A stretch of 64,000 nt of DNA from Streptomyces uncialis. GTDB lineage: Bacteria; Actinomycetota; Actinomycetes; Streptomycetales; Streptomycetaceae. Location: positions 1,685,321-1,749,320 of the forward strand of contig NZ_LFBV01000001.1 of assembly GCF_001905345.1 (NCBI RefSeq), given 5' to 3'. The translations under genes and the position numbers were made by a program. Shown here piece by piece: positions 25,316 through 34,678 of the stretch (position 1 is the stretch's first letter; the number at the start of each line of letters is the position of its first letter). The notes below the pieces were generated by a model. It did not search any database. It had not been told where the DNA came from and worked only from the letters and a program-made list of their open reading frames with translations.

Positions 25316-25582
25316 CACGTTCCGCCGCGCGGGCGCGTTCGGTTCGTGGACACCGTGCGTGACGCAAGGGCTTTCCGGGGTGCCCACGCGGCCCCGCGCG
25401 CCCGCGCCTCGCCCGTCGGCCACGCGGCGGGGCCCCGCCCCCGGATTCCGGCGGCGGACCCGTCCGCGCACCGGGGGGCGTAGCGTCGTCATCCGTCAGC
25501 AGCGTCCCCCACCCACCAGGGCCACCGCCCCGCGCGCGTGGCGGCACGCCCATCAGCACGACCACCAGGACCGGCGAACCAC

Positions 25583-28500
25583 GTGAGCTCCTCCTCCACC
25601 ACCAGGCGCCTGCCGCACCCCCGTGCGCGGCAGGGGAGCCCGGGCGCGTACCGGCTGGTGCGTACCCCGCCGGTACCGGTGGACCCCCCTCGTCTGGACG
25701 CGGGGCAGCGCGCGGTGGTTGACCACGGGCGCGGACCGCTCCTCGTCCTCGCCGGTCCCGGCACCGGCAAGACGACGACCCTCGTGGAGACGGTCGCCGC
25801 GCGCGTGGCCCGTGGCGACGACCCCGCGCGCATGCTGGTGCTCACCTTCAGCCGCAAGGCCGCCGTCGAACTCCGGGACCGGATGGCCCTGCGGATCGGC
25901 GCCGCCCGCGCCCCCCGGGCCACGACGTTCCACTCGTTCTGCTACGCCCTCGTCCGTGCCCATCAGGACAGCGAGCTGTTCGCGGAGCCCCTGCGGCTGC
26001 TGTCAGGGCCCGAGCAGGACGTCACGGTGCGTGAGCTCCTCGCCGGACAGATCGACCTCGAACGCGCGGGGCTGCGCCATGTGCGCTGGCCCGACGAGCT
26101 GCGCGCCTGTCTGACCACCCGGGGCTTCGCCGACGAGGTGCGCGCGGTCCTCGCCCGGACCCGTGAGCTGGGCCTCGCGCCCGAGGCCCTGGGCGCCTTC
26201 GCGGCCCGCACCGGGCGGCCCGACTGGGGCGCCGCGGCGGCGTTCCTCGCCGACTACCTCGATGTGCTCGACCTCCACGGCGTCATCGACTACGCCGAAC
26301 TGGTGCACCGCGCGGTCCTGCTCGCCCGCCGGCCCCCGATCGCGGCGGCGCTGGCCACGCAGTACGACGCCGTGTTCGTCGACGAGTACCAGGACACCGA
26401 CCCCGCGCAGGTCCGGCTGCTGGACGCGCTCGCGGGCGGCGGACGCACCCTGCTCGCGTTCGGTGACCCCGACCAGTCGATCTACGCGTTCCGGGGCGCC
26501 GATGTGAACGGCATCCTCGGCTTCCCGGACGCCTTCCGGCAGCCGGACGGCACCCCCGCGCGCGTGGAGGTGCTGCGGACGTCCCGCCGCTCCGGGGCCG
26601 CCCTGCTCGACGCCACCCGGCTCCTCACCCAGCGCATGCCGCTCACCCGGCTCCCCGCCGACCGGGTCCGCGCCCACCGCGAGCTGACACCGGTACGCGG
26701 CGGCGGCCGGGTGGAGGTGTACACGTACCCGACGCCCGGTACGGAACTCGACAATGTCGCCGACATCCTGCGCCGCGCCCATCTGGAGGACGGGGTGCCC
26801 TGGCGGGACATGGCCGTCCTGGTCCGCGCGGGCTCCCGCAGCATCCCCGCCGTACGGCGCGCCCTGACCTCGGCCGGGGTACCGCTCGACATCGACGGTG
26901 ACGATCTGGCGCTGCGGCACGAGCCCGCGGTGGCGCCGCTGTTGCTGGCCCTGCGCGCGGTCGCGGAGGCGACCGTCGGGGCGCCCACGGCCGACCCCTC
27001 GGCGTCCGGGGCGACCACCGAAGGGGCACCCGCCGAAGCGGTGCCTGCCGAACCGGTGCCCCCGGACGAGGCGGCTGCGGGCGATGCAGCCCCGGGCGAC
27101 GCATCCGTGGACGAGGCGCCTGTGGGTGAGCCGCTTGCGGACGAGATGTCTGTGGACGAGTCGCCTGCCGACGACGTACCCGGGAGCGAGGCGACCGCGG
27201 GCGAGGTGCCGGTGCCTGCCGGTGGGATGCCCGTGCCGGGGAGCGGCCCCGTGGCGGGCGGCGGCTGGCTCGACACCGAGACCGCGCTCACCCTCCTCGC
27301 CTCACCGCTCGGCGGTATGGACGCCGCCGATCTGCGGCGGCTCGGGCGCGCCCTGCGCGACGAGGAGCGGGCCGGGGGCCGCCCGGTCCCGCCGCCCTCC
27401 GATGTGCTGCTGGCCCGTGCGCTCGCCGAGCCGGAGCGCCTCGCCGTCCACGACCCCGCCTACGCGCGCGGGGCGCAGCGGCTGGGCGCGCTGCTGCGCA
27501 AGGCCCGTGAACGTCTCGCGGGCGGCGGTACCGCCGAGGAGGCCCTGTGGGACCTCTGGGAGGGCACCTCGTGGCCGCAGCGCCTGGAGCGGGCCGCCCG
27601 CCGGGGCGGGGCCTCGGGGCGCAACGCCGACCGGGACCTCGACGCCGTCTGCGCGCTCTTCGCCGCCGCGTCCCGCGCGGAGGAGCGCACCGGTGGCCGG
27701 GGCGCCCTGAACTTCCTCGTGGAGACCGAGGCCGCCGACATCGCCGCCGACACCCTCACCCGGCGCGCGGTGCGCCCCGACGCGGTCCGGCTGATGACCG
27801 CGCACCGGGCCAAGGGCCTGGAATGGCGGCTCGTCGTCGTCGCCGGGGTGCAGGAGGGGCTGTGGCCCGACCTGCGGCGCCGCGGCTCGCTGCTGGAGGC
27901 CGACCGCATCGGCCGGGACGGTCTCGCCGAACCGCTCACCCCGGGCGCCCTGCTCGCCGAGGAACGCAGGCTGTTCTACGTGGCCGCCACGCGCGCGAGG
28001 GAACGCCTCGTCGTCACCGCGGTGAAGGCACCCGCCGACGACGGCGACCAGCCGTCCCGGTTCCTCACCGAACTCGGGGTCGAGCCCAGGGACGTGTCGG
28101 GCCGCCCGCGCCGTCCGCTGTCGGTGCCCGCGCTCGTCGCGGAGCTGCGCGCCACCACCGTCGACCCCCGGGTCTCGGCCGCGCTGCGGGAGGCCGCCGC
28201 CCGTCGGCTGGCCAGGCTGGCCGCCCTGGACGACGGTGAGGGCCGCCCCTTGGTGCCCGCCGCCCACCCGTACCGCTGGTGGGGCATGGACGAGCCGACC
28301 GACAGCGTGGTCCCGCTGCGGGACCGCGCCAAGCCGGTGGCCCTGTCGGGCAGCGCCCTCGACCAGCTCGCCAACACCTGTGCCCTCCAGTGGTTCCTCG
28401 GCCGTGAGGTGAAGGCCGACGAGCCCGCGACCGCCGCGCAGGGCTTCGGCAACGTCGTGCATGTGCTGGCCGACGAGGTGGCCTCCGGACGCACCCCCGC

Positions 28501-29137
28501 CGATCTCGCCGTCCTCATGGAACGCCTCGACTCGGTGTGGGACGCGCTCGCCTTCGACGCGCCCTGGAAGTCGGCCCAGGAGAAGGAGCACGCGCGCGTG
28601 GCGCTCGAACGCTTCCTCCAGTGGCATGTCACCGACCGCGCGGGCCGCACCCCCGTCGCCAGTGAGCACGACTTCGACGTCACCCTGGAGGCGGGGTCCT
28701 TCGAGGTACGCATCCGGGGCTCCATGGACCGCGTGGAACGCGACGGCGAGGGACGCGCGTACGTCGTCGACTTCAAGACCGGCAAGCACGCCCCTTCCGC
28801 GGCGGAGGTCGCCCAGCACCCCCAGCTCGCCGTCTACCAGCTCGCCGTCACCGAGGGAGCCGTGGACGACGCCTTCGGCGGTACGGCCCCGCCGACGGGC
28901 GGCGCGGAACTCGTCCAGCTGCGGCAGCCCGCCGCCCGCAAGGACGGCGGCGAGAGCGCGCCCAAGGTGCAGGCCCAGGAACCGCTGTCCGGGGAGTGGA
29001 TCGGGGACCTGCTCGCCACGGCCGCGGGCAAGGTCCTGGACGAGCGCTTCTCGCCCCGCCCCGGGCAGCACTGCGGTCACTGCGCGTTCCGCGCCTCGTG
29101 CAGCGCCCGGCCGGAGGGGCGGCACGTGGTGGAGTGA
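25583..29137 (+). CDS. adnA: UvrD-type helicase with Fe-S nuclease domain (AdnA type)
   Basis: The protein is 1184 residues. A UvrD/Rep motor has Walker A AGPGTGKTTT (about 58), LTFSRKAAVELRDRM, DEYQDTDPAQ (about 265), GDPDQSIYAFRGAD, MTAHRAKGLEW and VAATRARERL. A C-terminal RecB-type nuclease has GSMDRVER, VVDFKTGKHAP and HPQLAVYQLA. Four Cys residues, one in NTCALQW (about 932) and three in CGHCAFRASC (about 1163), are positioned for a 4Fe-4S cluster, a feature of mycobacterial AdnA. A 95-residue acidic Ala/Pro/Glu/Asp insert (about 462-555) interrupts the motor. AdnA partners AdnB in resecting double-strand breaks. GTG 25583 is the best start. The AdnB-type gene follows after 201 bp. Confidence 0.85.
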   Translation: MSSSSTTRRLPHPRARQGSPGAYRLVRTPPVPVDPPRLDAGQRAVVDHGRGPLLVLAGPGTGKTTTLVETVAARVARGDDPARMLVLTFSRKAAVELRDRMALRIGAARAPRATTFHSFCYALVRAHQDSELFAEPLRLLSGPEQDVTVRELLAGQIDLERAGLRHVRWPDELRACLTTRGFADEVRAVLARTRELGLAPEALGAFAARTGRPDWGAAAAFLADYLDVLDLHGVIDYAELVHRAVLLARRPPIAAALATQYDAVFVDEYQDTDPAQVRLLDALAGGGRTLLAFGDPDQSIYAFRGADVNGILGFPDAFRQPDGTPARVEVLRTSRRSGAALLDATRLLTQRMPLTRLPADRVRAHRELTPVRGGGRVEVYTYPTPGTELDNVADILRRAHLEDGVPWRDMAVLVRAGSRSIPAVRRALTSAGVPLDIDGDDLALRHEPAVAPLLLALRAVAEATVGAPTADPSASGATTEGAPAEAVPAEPVPPDEAAAGDAAPGDASVDEAPVGEPLADEMSVDESPADDVPGSEATAGEVPVPAGGMPVPGSGPVAGGGWLDTETALTLLASPLGGMDAADLRRLGRALRDEERAGGRPVPPPSDVLLARALAEPERLAVHDPAYARGAQRLGALLRKARERLAGGGTAEEALWDLWEGTSWPQRLERAARRGGASGRNADRDLDAVCALFAAASRAEERTGGRGALNFLVETEAADIAADTLTRRAVRPDAVRLMTAHRAKGLEWRLVVVAGVQEGLWPDLRRRGSLLEADRIGRDGLAEPLTPGALLAEERRLFYVAATRARERLVVTAVKAPADDGDQPSRFLTELGVEPRDVSGRPRRPLSVPALVAELRATTVDPRVSAALREAAARRLARLAALDDGEGRPLVPAAHPYRWWGMDEPTDSVVPLRDRAKPVALSGSALDQLANTCALQWFLGREVKADEPATAAQGFGNVVHVLADEVASGRTPADLAVLMERLDSVWDALAFDAPWKSAQEKEHARVALERFLQWHVTDRAGRTPVASEHDFDVTLEAGSFEVRIRGSMDRVERDGEGRAYVVDFKTGKHAPSAAEVAQHPQLAVYQLAVTEGAVDDAFGGTAPPTGGAELVQLRQPAARKDGGESAPKVQAQEPLSGEWIGDLLATAAGKVLDERFSPRPGQHCGHCAFRASCSARPEGRHVVE

Positions 29138-29325
29138 CGGCGCCCGGGGCCCGGTTCCCGGCGCCCCCGGCGCCCAACCCCCCGGTTGCGGTCCTGCCCC
29201 GGTCCACCGGCCGTGCGGGGGCGTCGGACGCGATCGGTACCGCGCCGCCGGTGGGCCATCGCGCGTGGAGCCGGGTCCCGGCCGTGTGCCGTACCCGATC
29301 GGTCGGGGCTGTCGGTGGGCGCCGT

Positions 29326-29331
29326 TAGCCT
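29326..29331 (+). promoter_or_regulatory. -10 hexamer of a leaderless gene (AdnB type)
   Basis: TAGCCT ends seven bases before the GTG at 29339, with no ribosome site in between. It implies separate, leaderless transcription of the second helicase gene. Confidence 0.55.
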
Positions 29332-29338
29332 TTTGGGT

Positions 29339-32300
29339 GTGTCCGCCCGTATCAGCGACCCCGAGCAGCTCAAGCAGCTCCTCGGCATCCCCTTCACCCC
29401 GGAGCAGATGGCGTGCGTCGTCGCGCCGCCCGCGCCGCAGGTCATCGTGGCCGGAGCCGGGTCCGGCAAGACGACCGTGATGGCCGCCCGTGTGGTGTGG
29501 CTCGTGGGTACGGGGCAGGTCGCGCCGGAGCAGGTCCTCGGGCTGACGTTCACCAACAAGGCCGCGGGGGAACTCGCGGAGCGCGTCCGCAAGGCCCTGG
29601 TCAGGGCCGGTGTCACCGACCCCGACGGGCACGACCCGGACAATCCGCCGGGCGAGCCCGTGATCTCCACGTACCACGCCTTCGCCGGGCGGCTGCTGAC
29701 CGACCACGGGCTGCGCATCGGCCTGGAGCCCACCGCGCGGCTGCTCGCCGACGCCACCCGCTTCCAGCTCGCCGCCCGGGTCCTGCGCGAGGCGCCGGGC
29801 CCCTACCCGTCGCTGACCCGCTCGTTCCCCGACCTCGTCAGCGATCTCCTCGCCCTCGACGCCGACCTCGCGGAGCACCTCGTACGGCCCGACGCGCTGC
29901 GCGCGCACGACGCCGAGCTGCTGCGCGCGCTGGAGGGCGCGAAGCTCTCCAACGCCGATCTGCGCAAGGTCCCCGAGGCCGCCGCCGCCCGGCGGGAGCT
30001 GACCGAGCTGGTCGGTCACTACCGCGCGGCCAAGCGCGCGAAGGACCTCCTCGACTTCGGTGACCAGATCGCGCTGTCCGCGACCCTCGCGCGGACCCGG
30101 CCGGAGGTCGGCACGATCCTGCGCGACGAGTTCCGGGTGGTGCTCCTCGACGAGTACCAGGACACCTCCGTCGCCCAGCGCATCCTGCTGTCCGGGCTCT
30201 TCGGCGAGGGCACCGGCCACCCCGTCACCGCCGTCGGGGACCCCTGCCAGGCGATCTACGGCTGGCGCGGGGCGTCCGTCGCCAACCTGGACGACTTCCC
30301 CGAACACTTCGCCCACGCCGACGGCAGCCCCGCCGCCCGCCAGTCGCTCAGCGAGAACCGCCGCAGCGGCGGACGCCTCCTCGACCTCGCCAACGGTCTG
30401 GCGGAGCCCCTGCGGGCCCGGCACGCGGGCGTGGAGGCCCTGCGGCCCGCCCCCGGCGCCGAACACGACGGCATGGTCCGCTGCGCCCTGCTGAACACCC
30501 ACGCCGAGGAGATCGACTGGATCGCCGACTCCCTCGCCCACCTGGTGCGCACGGGCACCCCGCCCGGGGAGATCGCCGTCCTGTGCCGCACCGCCGCCGA
30601 CTTCGCGCGCATCCAGGGCGCGCTGGTCGCCCGGGACGTGCCCGTCGAGGTCGTGGGCCTGTCCGGGCTGGTGCACCTGCCGGAGATCGCGGACCTGATC
30701 GCCGTCTGCGAGGTGCTCCAGGACCCCGGCGCCAACGCGTCCCTGGTGCGCCTGCTCATCGGCCCCCGCTGGCGGATCGGCGCCCGTGACCTCGCCCTGC
30801 TGGGGCGGCGGGCCCGGCTGCTCGTACGTCACGCGCGCGTGGCCGACGACGACGCGGCCGACCTGGGACGCCGTCTCGCCGAGGCGGTCGAAGGTGTCGA
30901 CCCCTCCGAGGTGGTGTCCCTCGCCGACGCCCTGGACACCTTCCTGGAACACCCCACGGATACCGGTGACGACGGACTGCCGTTCTCGCCCGCCGCGCGG
31001 GTGCGCTTCGCGCGGCTCGCCGCCGAACTGCGTGATCTGCGCCGCTCCCTGGCCGACCCCCTGATGGACGTGCTGCACCGTGTCCTCACGGTCACCGGTC
31101 TGGAGGTCGAGCTGTCCGCTTCACCGCACGCCCTGGCCGCCCGCCGCCGGGAGACCCTCGCCAACTTCCTCGATGTCGCGGCCTCCTTCGCCTCGCACGA
31201 CAGCGAGGCGGGCCTGCTCGCGTTCCTCGGGTTCCTGCGTACGGCCGTCCAGTACGAGAAGGGCCTGGACAACTCCCTGCCCGGCGGTGAGAACACCGTC
31301 AAGGTGCTCACCGCCCACAAGTCCAAGGGCCTGGAATGGGATGTCGTCGCCGTGCCCGGCCTGGTCAAGGGCACCTTCCCCAGCGCCCAGGGCCGTGAGA
31401 AGTGGACGGCGCAGGGCAAGGTCCTGCCGCACTCCCTGCGCGGGGACGCCGACACCCTGCCCGATGTCACCGAGTGGGACGCGCGTGGCCTCAAGGCGTT
31501 CCACGAGGACATGAAGGCCCACCAGCACACCGAGGAACTGCGCCTCGGGTACGTCACCTTCACCCGTCCCCGTTCCCTGCTGCTCGGCTCGGGGCACTGG
31601 TGGGGCCCCTCCCAGAAGCGCACCCGGGGCCCCTCGGACTTCCTGCGGGCCCTGTACGACCACTGTGCCGCCGGTCAGGGCGAGATCGAGGCATGGGCGG
31701 ACGAGCCCGGCGAGGACGACGAGAACCCGGCCCTGGCCGCCGCCTCCGCGGACCAGGCGTGGCCGCTGCCCCTGGACCCGGTGTCGCTGGCCCGCCGCCG
31801 TGCCGCCGCGGACACGGTCCTCGCCCACCTCGCCCGCCTCACGGACACCCCGTCCGGCGCCCCCGGCGGCCCTCCCGCGCGCGGCCCCGCCCCCGGCACC
31901 CCCACCGGCCCCCGGGACCCGTCCGCGGCCACCTATCCCGACGACCCGGCAGCCCCCCCGCCCCCGGCGGAACCGGACGACCCGTACGAGCCGCAAGACC
32001 CCCACGAGACCTACGAGACCCACGAGCCGCACGACCCGTACGGTCCCGAGGAGGTCCCCCCGGACGACGCCCACGCGCCCCACCCGGAGGGCCTCCCCGA
32101 GGACACCGCCGACTGGGACTCCTGGTCCACGGAACGCCCCGCGACCGCCGGGAGTCCGACCGCCGGGCGGCCCCTGCCCGACGCCCCCCACGCGCGCGTG
32201 CCCGCCCAGCAGACCGCCCCCGCCGACCACGGCCACACCGCCCCCTGCAACCCTGGCCGCACGGACGCCCCGACCCCCGCCACGGACACCCCCGCCGGCC

Positions 32301-33091
32301 CCGCCACGGACGCCCCCGCCACCGACGACCGGACCGGCGCCCCCGGGCTCACCCCCGAGGAAGCCCGGTCGATCGCCTCCTGGGACCGTGATCTGGACGC
32401 CCTCACGGGTGAGCTGCTGCGGGCCCGGCAGGGCGTCACCGAGGTGGCCGTCCCGCCGTCCCTGACCGCCTCCCAGCTGATGCACCTCGCGGCGGACCCC
32501 GACGGCTTCGCCCAGGAGCTGGCCCGCCCGATGCCGCGCCCGCCGCAGCCCGCCGCCCGCCAGGGCACCCGCTTCCACGCGTGGGTCGAGGCCCGCTACG
32601 AGGAGCTGCGGCTGCCCCTGCTGGAGCCGGACGACCTCCCGGGCGGACAGGCGGAGATCGCCGACGAACGCGACCTGGAGGCGCTGAAGGCGTCCTTCGA
32701 GCGCACCCCGTACGCCCGGCGCACCCCCTACCGGGTCGAGGCCCCCTTCCAGCTGGACCTCGCGGGCCGGGTCGTACGGGGCCGCATCGACGCCGTGTAC
32801 CGCGAGGGCGAGGGCGCGGACACCACGTACGAGATCGTCGACTGGAAGACGGGCCGGGGGCGCGACGCCGATCCGCTCCAGCTCGCGGTGTACCGGCTGG
32901 CCTGGGCCGAGCAGCGGGGGGTGCCCCTGGAGGCGGTCACGGCGGTGTTCCTCCATGTGCGCAGCGGGGAGACCGTACGGCCCGGGAGGCTGCCGGGGCG
33001 GGCGGAGCTGGAGCGGCTGCTGAGCGGCGACAGTGGCCCCCCGCCCGTGCTCACAGAACCACCGGACGAGTCCGCCCCGGTGGGCGGATAG
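29339..33091 (+). CDS. adnB: UvrD-type helicase-nuclease (AdnB type)
   Basis: The protein is 1250 residues. The motor has Walker A GAGSGKTTVMAARVVW (about 38), LTFTNKAAGELAERV, DEYQDTSVAQRILL (about 270), GDPCQAIYGWRGAS, LTAHKSKGLEWDVV and VTFTRPRSLL. The C-terminal nuclease domain has RGRIDAVYREGEG, IVDWKTGRGRDADPLQLAVYRLAW (in two motifs) and no Fe-S cysteines, unlike the upstream partner. A long Pro/Asp/Thr-rich insert (about 834-1000) precedes the nuclease part. AdnB is the leading 3'-5' motor of the AdnAB complex in mycobacteria. Start GTG 29339 fits a -10 hexamer seven bases upstream. The frame ends 11 bp before the dipeptidase start. Confidence 0.85.
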   Translation: MSARISDPEQLKQLLGIPFTPEQMACVVAPPAPQVIVAGAGSGKTTVMAARVVWLVGTGQVAPEQVLGLTFTNKAAGELAERVRKALVRAGVTDPDGHDPDNPPGEPVISTYHAFAGRLLTDHGLRIGLEPTARLLADATRFQLAARVLREAPGPYPSLTRSFPDLVSDLLALDADLAEHLVRPDALRAHDAELLRALEGAKLSNADLRKVPEAAAARRELTELVGHYRAAKRAKDLLDFGDQIALSATLARTRPEVGTILRDEFRVVLLDEYQDTSVAQRILLSGLFGEGTGHPVTAVGDPCQAIYGWRGASVANLDDFPEHFAHADGSPAARQSLSENRRSGGRLLDLANGLAEPLRARHAGVEALRPAPGAEHDGMVRCALLNTHAEEIDWIADSLAHLVRTGTPPGEIAVLCRTAADFARIQGALVARDVPVEVVGLSGLVHLPEIADLIAVCEVLQDPGANASLVRLLIGPRWRIGARDLALLGRRARLLVRHARVADDDAADLGRRLAEAVEGVDPSEVVSLADALDTFLEHPTDTGDDGLPFSPAARVRFARLAAELRDLRRSLADPLMDVLHRVLTVTGLEVELSASPHALAARRRETLANFLDVAASFASHDSEAGLLAFLGFLRTAVQYEKGLDNSLPGGENTVKVLTAHKSKGLEWDVVAVPGLVKGTFPSAQGREKWTAQGKVLPHSLRGDADTLPDVTEWDARGLKAFHEDMKAHQHTEELRLGYVTFTRPRSLLLGSGHWWGPSQKRTRGPSDFLRALYDHCAAGQGEIEAWADEPGEDDENPALAAASADQAWPLPLDPVSLARRRAAADTVLAHLARLTDTPSGAPGGPPARGPAPGTPTGPRDPSAATYPDDPAAPPPPAEPDDPYEPQDPHETYETHEPHDPYGPEEVPPDDAHAPHPEGLPEDTADWDSWSTERPATAGSPTAGRPLPDAPHARVPAQQTAPADHGHTAPCNPGRTDAPTPATDTPAGPATDAPATDDRTGAPGLTPEEARSIASWDRDLDALTGELLRARQGVTEVAVPPSLTASQLMHLAADPDGFAQELARPMPRPPQPAARQGTRFHAWVEARYEELRLPLLEPDDLPGGQAEIADERDLEALKASFERTPYARRTPYRVEAPFQLDLAGRVVRGRIDAVYREGEGADTTYEIVDWKTGRGRDADPLQLAVYRLAWAEQRGVPLEAVTAVFLHVRSGETVRPGRLPGRAELERLLSGDSGPPPVLTEPPDESAPVGG

Positions 33092-33094
33092 GCT
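33089..33094 (+). promoter_or_regulatory. -10 hexamer of a leaderless gene (dipeptidase)
   Basis: TAGGCT overlaps the stop codon of the helicase gene and ends seven bases before the ATG at 33102; no ribosome site is visible. The dipeptidase may have its own leaderless message. Confidence 0.6.
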
Positions 33095-33101
33095 CGACAT
33101 C

Positions 33102-34514
33102 ATGAGCAAGCCCGTTGACAGTGCCGTCAGCGCCGTCCGTACGTACATCGACCGCCACCGCGACGCCTTCCTCGCCGATCTGGGCGACTGGCTGCGCATC
33201 CCTTCCGTCTCGGCGCAGCCCGAGCACGCCGGGGACGTGCGGCGCAGCGCCGACTGGCTCGCCGCCGCACTGAAGGACACCGGGTTCCCGGCCGTCGAGG
33301 TCTGGGAGACCCCCGGTGCCCCGGCCGTCTTCGCCCACTGGCCGTCCGACGACCCGCGGGCCCCCACGGTCCTGGTCTACGGCCACCACGACGTGCAGCC
33401 CGCCGACCGCGCGGACGGCTGGGCCACCGACCCCTTCGAGCCGGTGTTCCAGGACGGCCGCCTGTACGCGCGCGGGGCCGCCGACGACAAGGGGCAGGTG
33501 TTCTTCCACACCCTGGGGGTGCGCGCGCATCTGGCCGCCACCGGACGCACCGCGCCGGCCGTCCATCTGAAGCTGCTGGTCGAGGGCGAGGAGGAGTCGG
33601 GCTCGCCGCACTTCCGGGCGCTGGTCGAGGAGCGTGCGGAGCGGCTCGCCGCGGACGCCGTGATCGTCTCCGACACCGGTATGTGGGCCGCCGACACCCC
33701 CACCGTGTGCACGGGGATGCGGGGTCTGGCCGACTGCGAGATCGAGCTGTTCGGCCCCGACCAGGACATCCACTCCGGTTCCTTCGGCGGGGCGGTGCCC
33801 AATCCCGCGACCGAGGCCGCGCGGCTGGTCGCCGCCCTGCACGACGAGCACGCGCGCGTGACGGTGCCCGGCTTCTACGACGGCATCGTGGAGCTGACCG
33901 ACCGTGAGCGGCGGCTCTTCGCCGAGCTGCCCTTCGACGAGGAGCGGTGGCTGCGTACCGCGAAGTCGCACGCCACCCTGGGGGAGGCCGGGCACACCAC
34001 CCTGGAACGCCTCTGGGCGCGGCCCACCGCCGAGGTCAACGGCATCGGCGGCGGTTACCAGGGCCCCGGCGGCAAGACGATCATCCCCGCGCGGGCCATG
34101 CTGAAGCTGTCGTTCCGGCTGGTCGCCGGGCAGGACCCGGACCGCGTCGAGGACGCCGTCCGCGCGTGGGTGGCCGCGACCCTGCCCGCCGGCATCCGGC
34201 ACGAGATCGTCTTCGGCGCCGCCACCCGCCCCTGTCTGACGCCGCTGGACCACCCGGCGCTGCGCTCCGTGGTGCGGGCGATGGGTCTGGCGTTCGAGCG
34301 GGAGATCCGCTACACACGTGAGGGCGGTTCGGGACCCGCGGCCGACCTCCAGGACGTGCTCGGGGCGCCCGTACTGTTCCTCGGCATCTCCATCCCCTCC
34401 GACGGCTGGCACGCGCCCGACGAGAAGGTGGAGCTGGACCTGCTGTTCAAGGGGGTCGAGACGGCCGCCCATCTGTGGGGCGACCTCGCGGAGAACTGGC
34501 GTGATGCGCGCTGA
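33102..34514 (+). CDS. M20-family dipeptidase
   Basis: The 470-residue protein shows the M20 metallopeptidase motifs in order: VLVYGHHDVQPAD (His/Asp metal ligands, about 88), YARGAADDKGQ (bridging Asp, about 126), LVEGEEESGSPH (catalytic Glu pair, about 163), VSDTGMWA (metal ligand Asp, about 190) and the lid/dimer region with DIHSGSFGGAVPNP. A C-terminal His lies in SDGWHAPDEK. The family hydrolyses dipeptides in the cytoplasm with two zinc or manganese ions. It lies just after the helicase gene and probably has its own promoter. Length is normal for the family. Confidence 0.92.
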   Translation: MSKPVDSAVSAVRTYIDRHRDAFLADLGDWLRIPSVSAQPEHAGDVRRSADWLAAALKDTGFPAVEVWETPGAPAVFAHWPSDDPRAPTVLVYGHHDVQPADRADGWATDPFEPVFQDGRLYARGAADDKGQVFFHTLGVRAHLAATGRTAPAVHLKLLVEGEEESGSPHFRALVEERAERLAADAVIVSDTGMWAADTPTVCTGMRGLADCEIELFGPDQDIHSGSFGGAVPNPATEAARLVAALHDEHARVTVPGFYDGIVELTDRERRLFAELPFDEERWLRTAKSHATLGEAGHTTLERLWARPTAEVNGIGGGYQGPGGKTIIPARAMLKLSFRLVAGQDPDRVEDAVRAWVAATLPAGIRHEIVFGAATRPCLTPLDHPALRSVVRAMGLAFEREIRYTREGGSGPAADLQDVLGAPVLFLGISIPSDGWHAPDEKVELDLLFKGVETAAHLWGDLAENWRDAR

Positions 34515-34678
34515 CGCCCCCCGCGCGCGGGCGGCCGCACCCCACGGGGCCGTCCGGGGGCACACCGAAGGGTCCGCTCCCCACCGCCGGGTCCTGCCGC
34601 GCGCCGCCGGGTCCCGCCGTACGTCCCGCTGAACCGCCCGCCGACCCATCCGTTCCACCGGGGGAGATGGAAGCACCT

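Noticed and set aside
27302..31078. 1258-residue open frame antisense to the AdnA/AdnB-type genes
   Set aside because: In GC-rich DNA the complement of a strongly biased gene stays open. The sense strand carries all helicase and nuclease motifs, so the antisense frame is a shadow. The same applies to long antisense frames at 44026-46266, 31121-33367, 5760-6980, 21631-24711 on the plus strand and 40477-41964.
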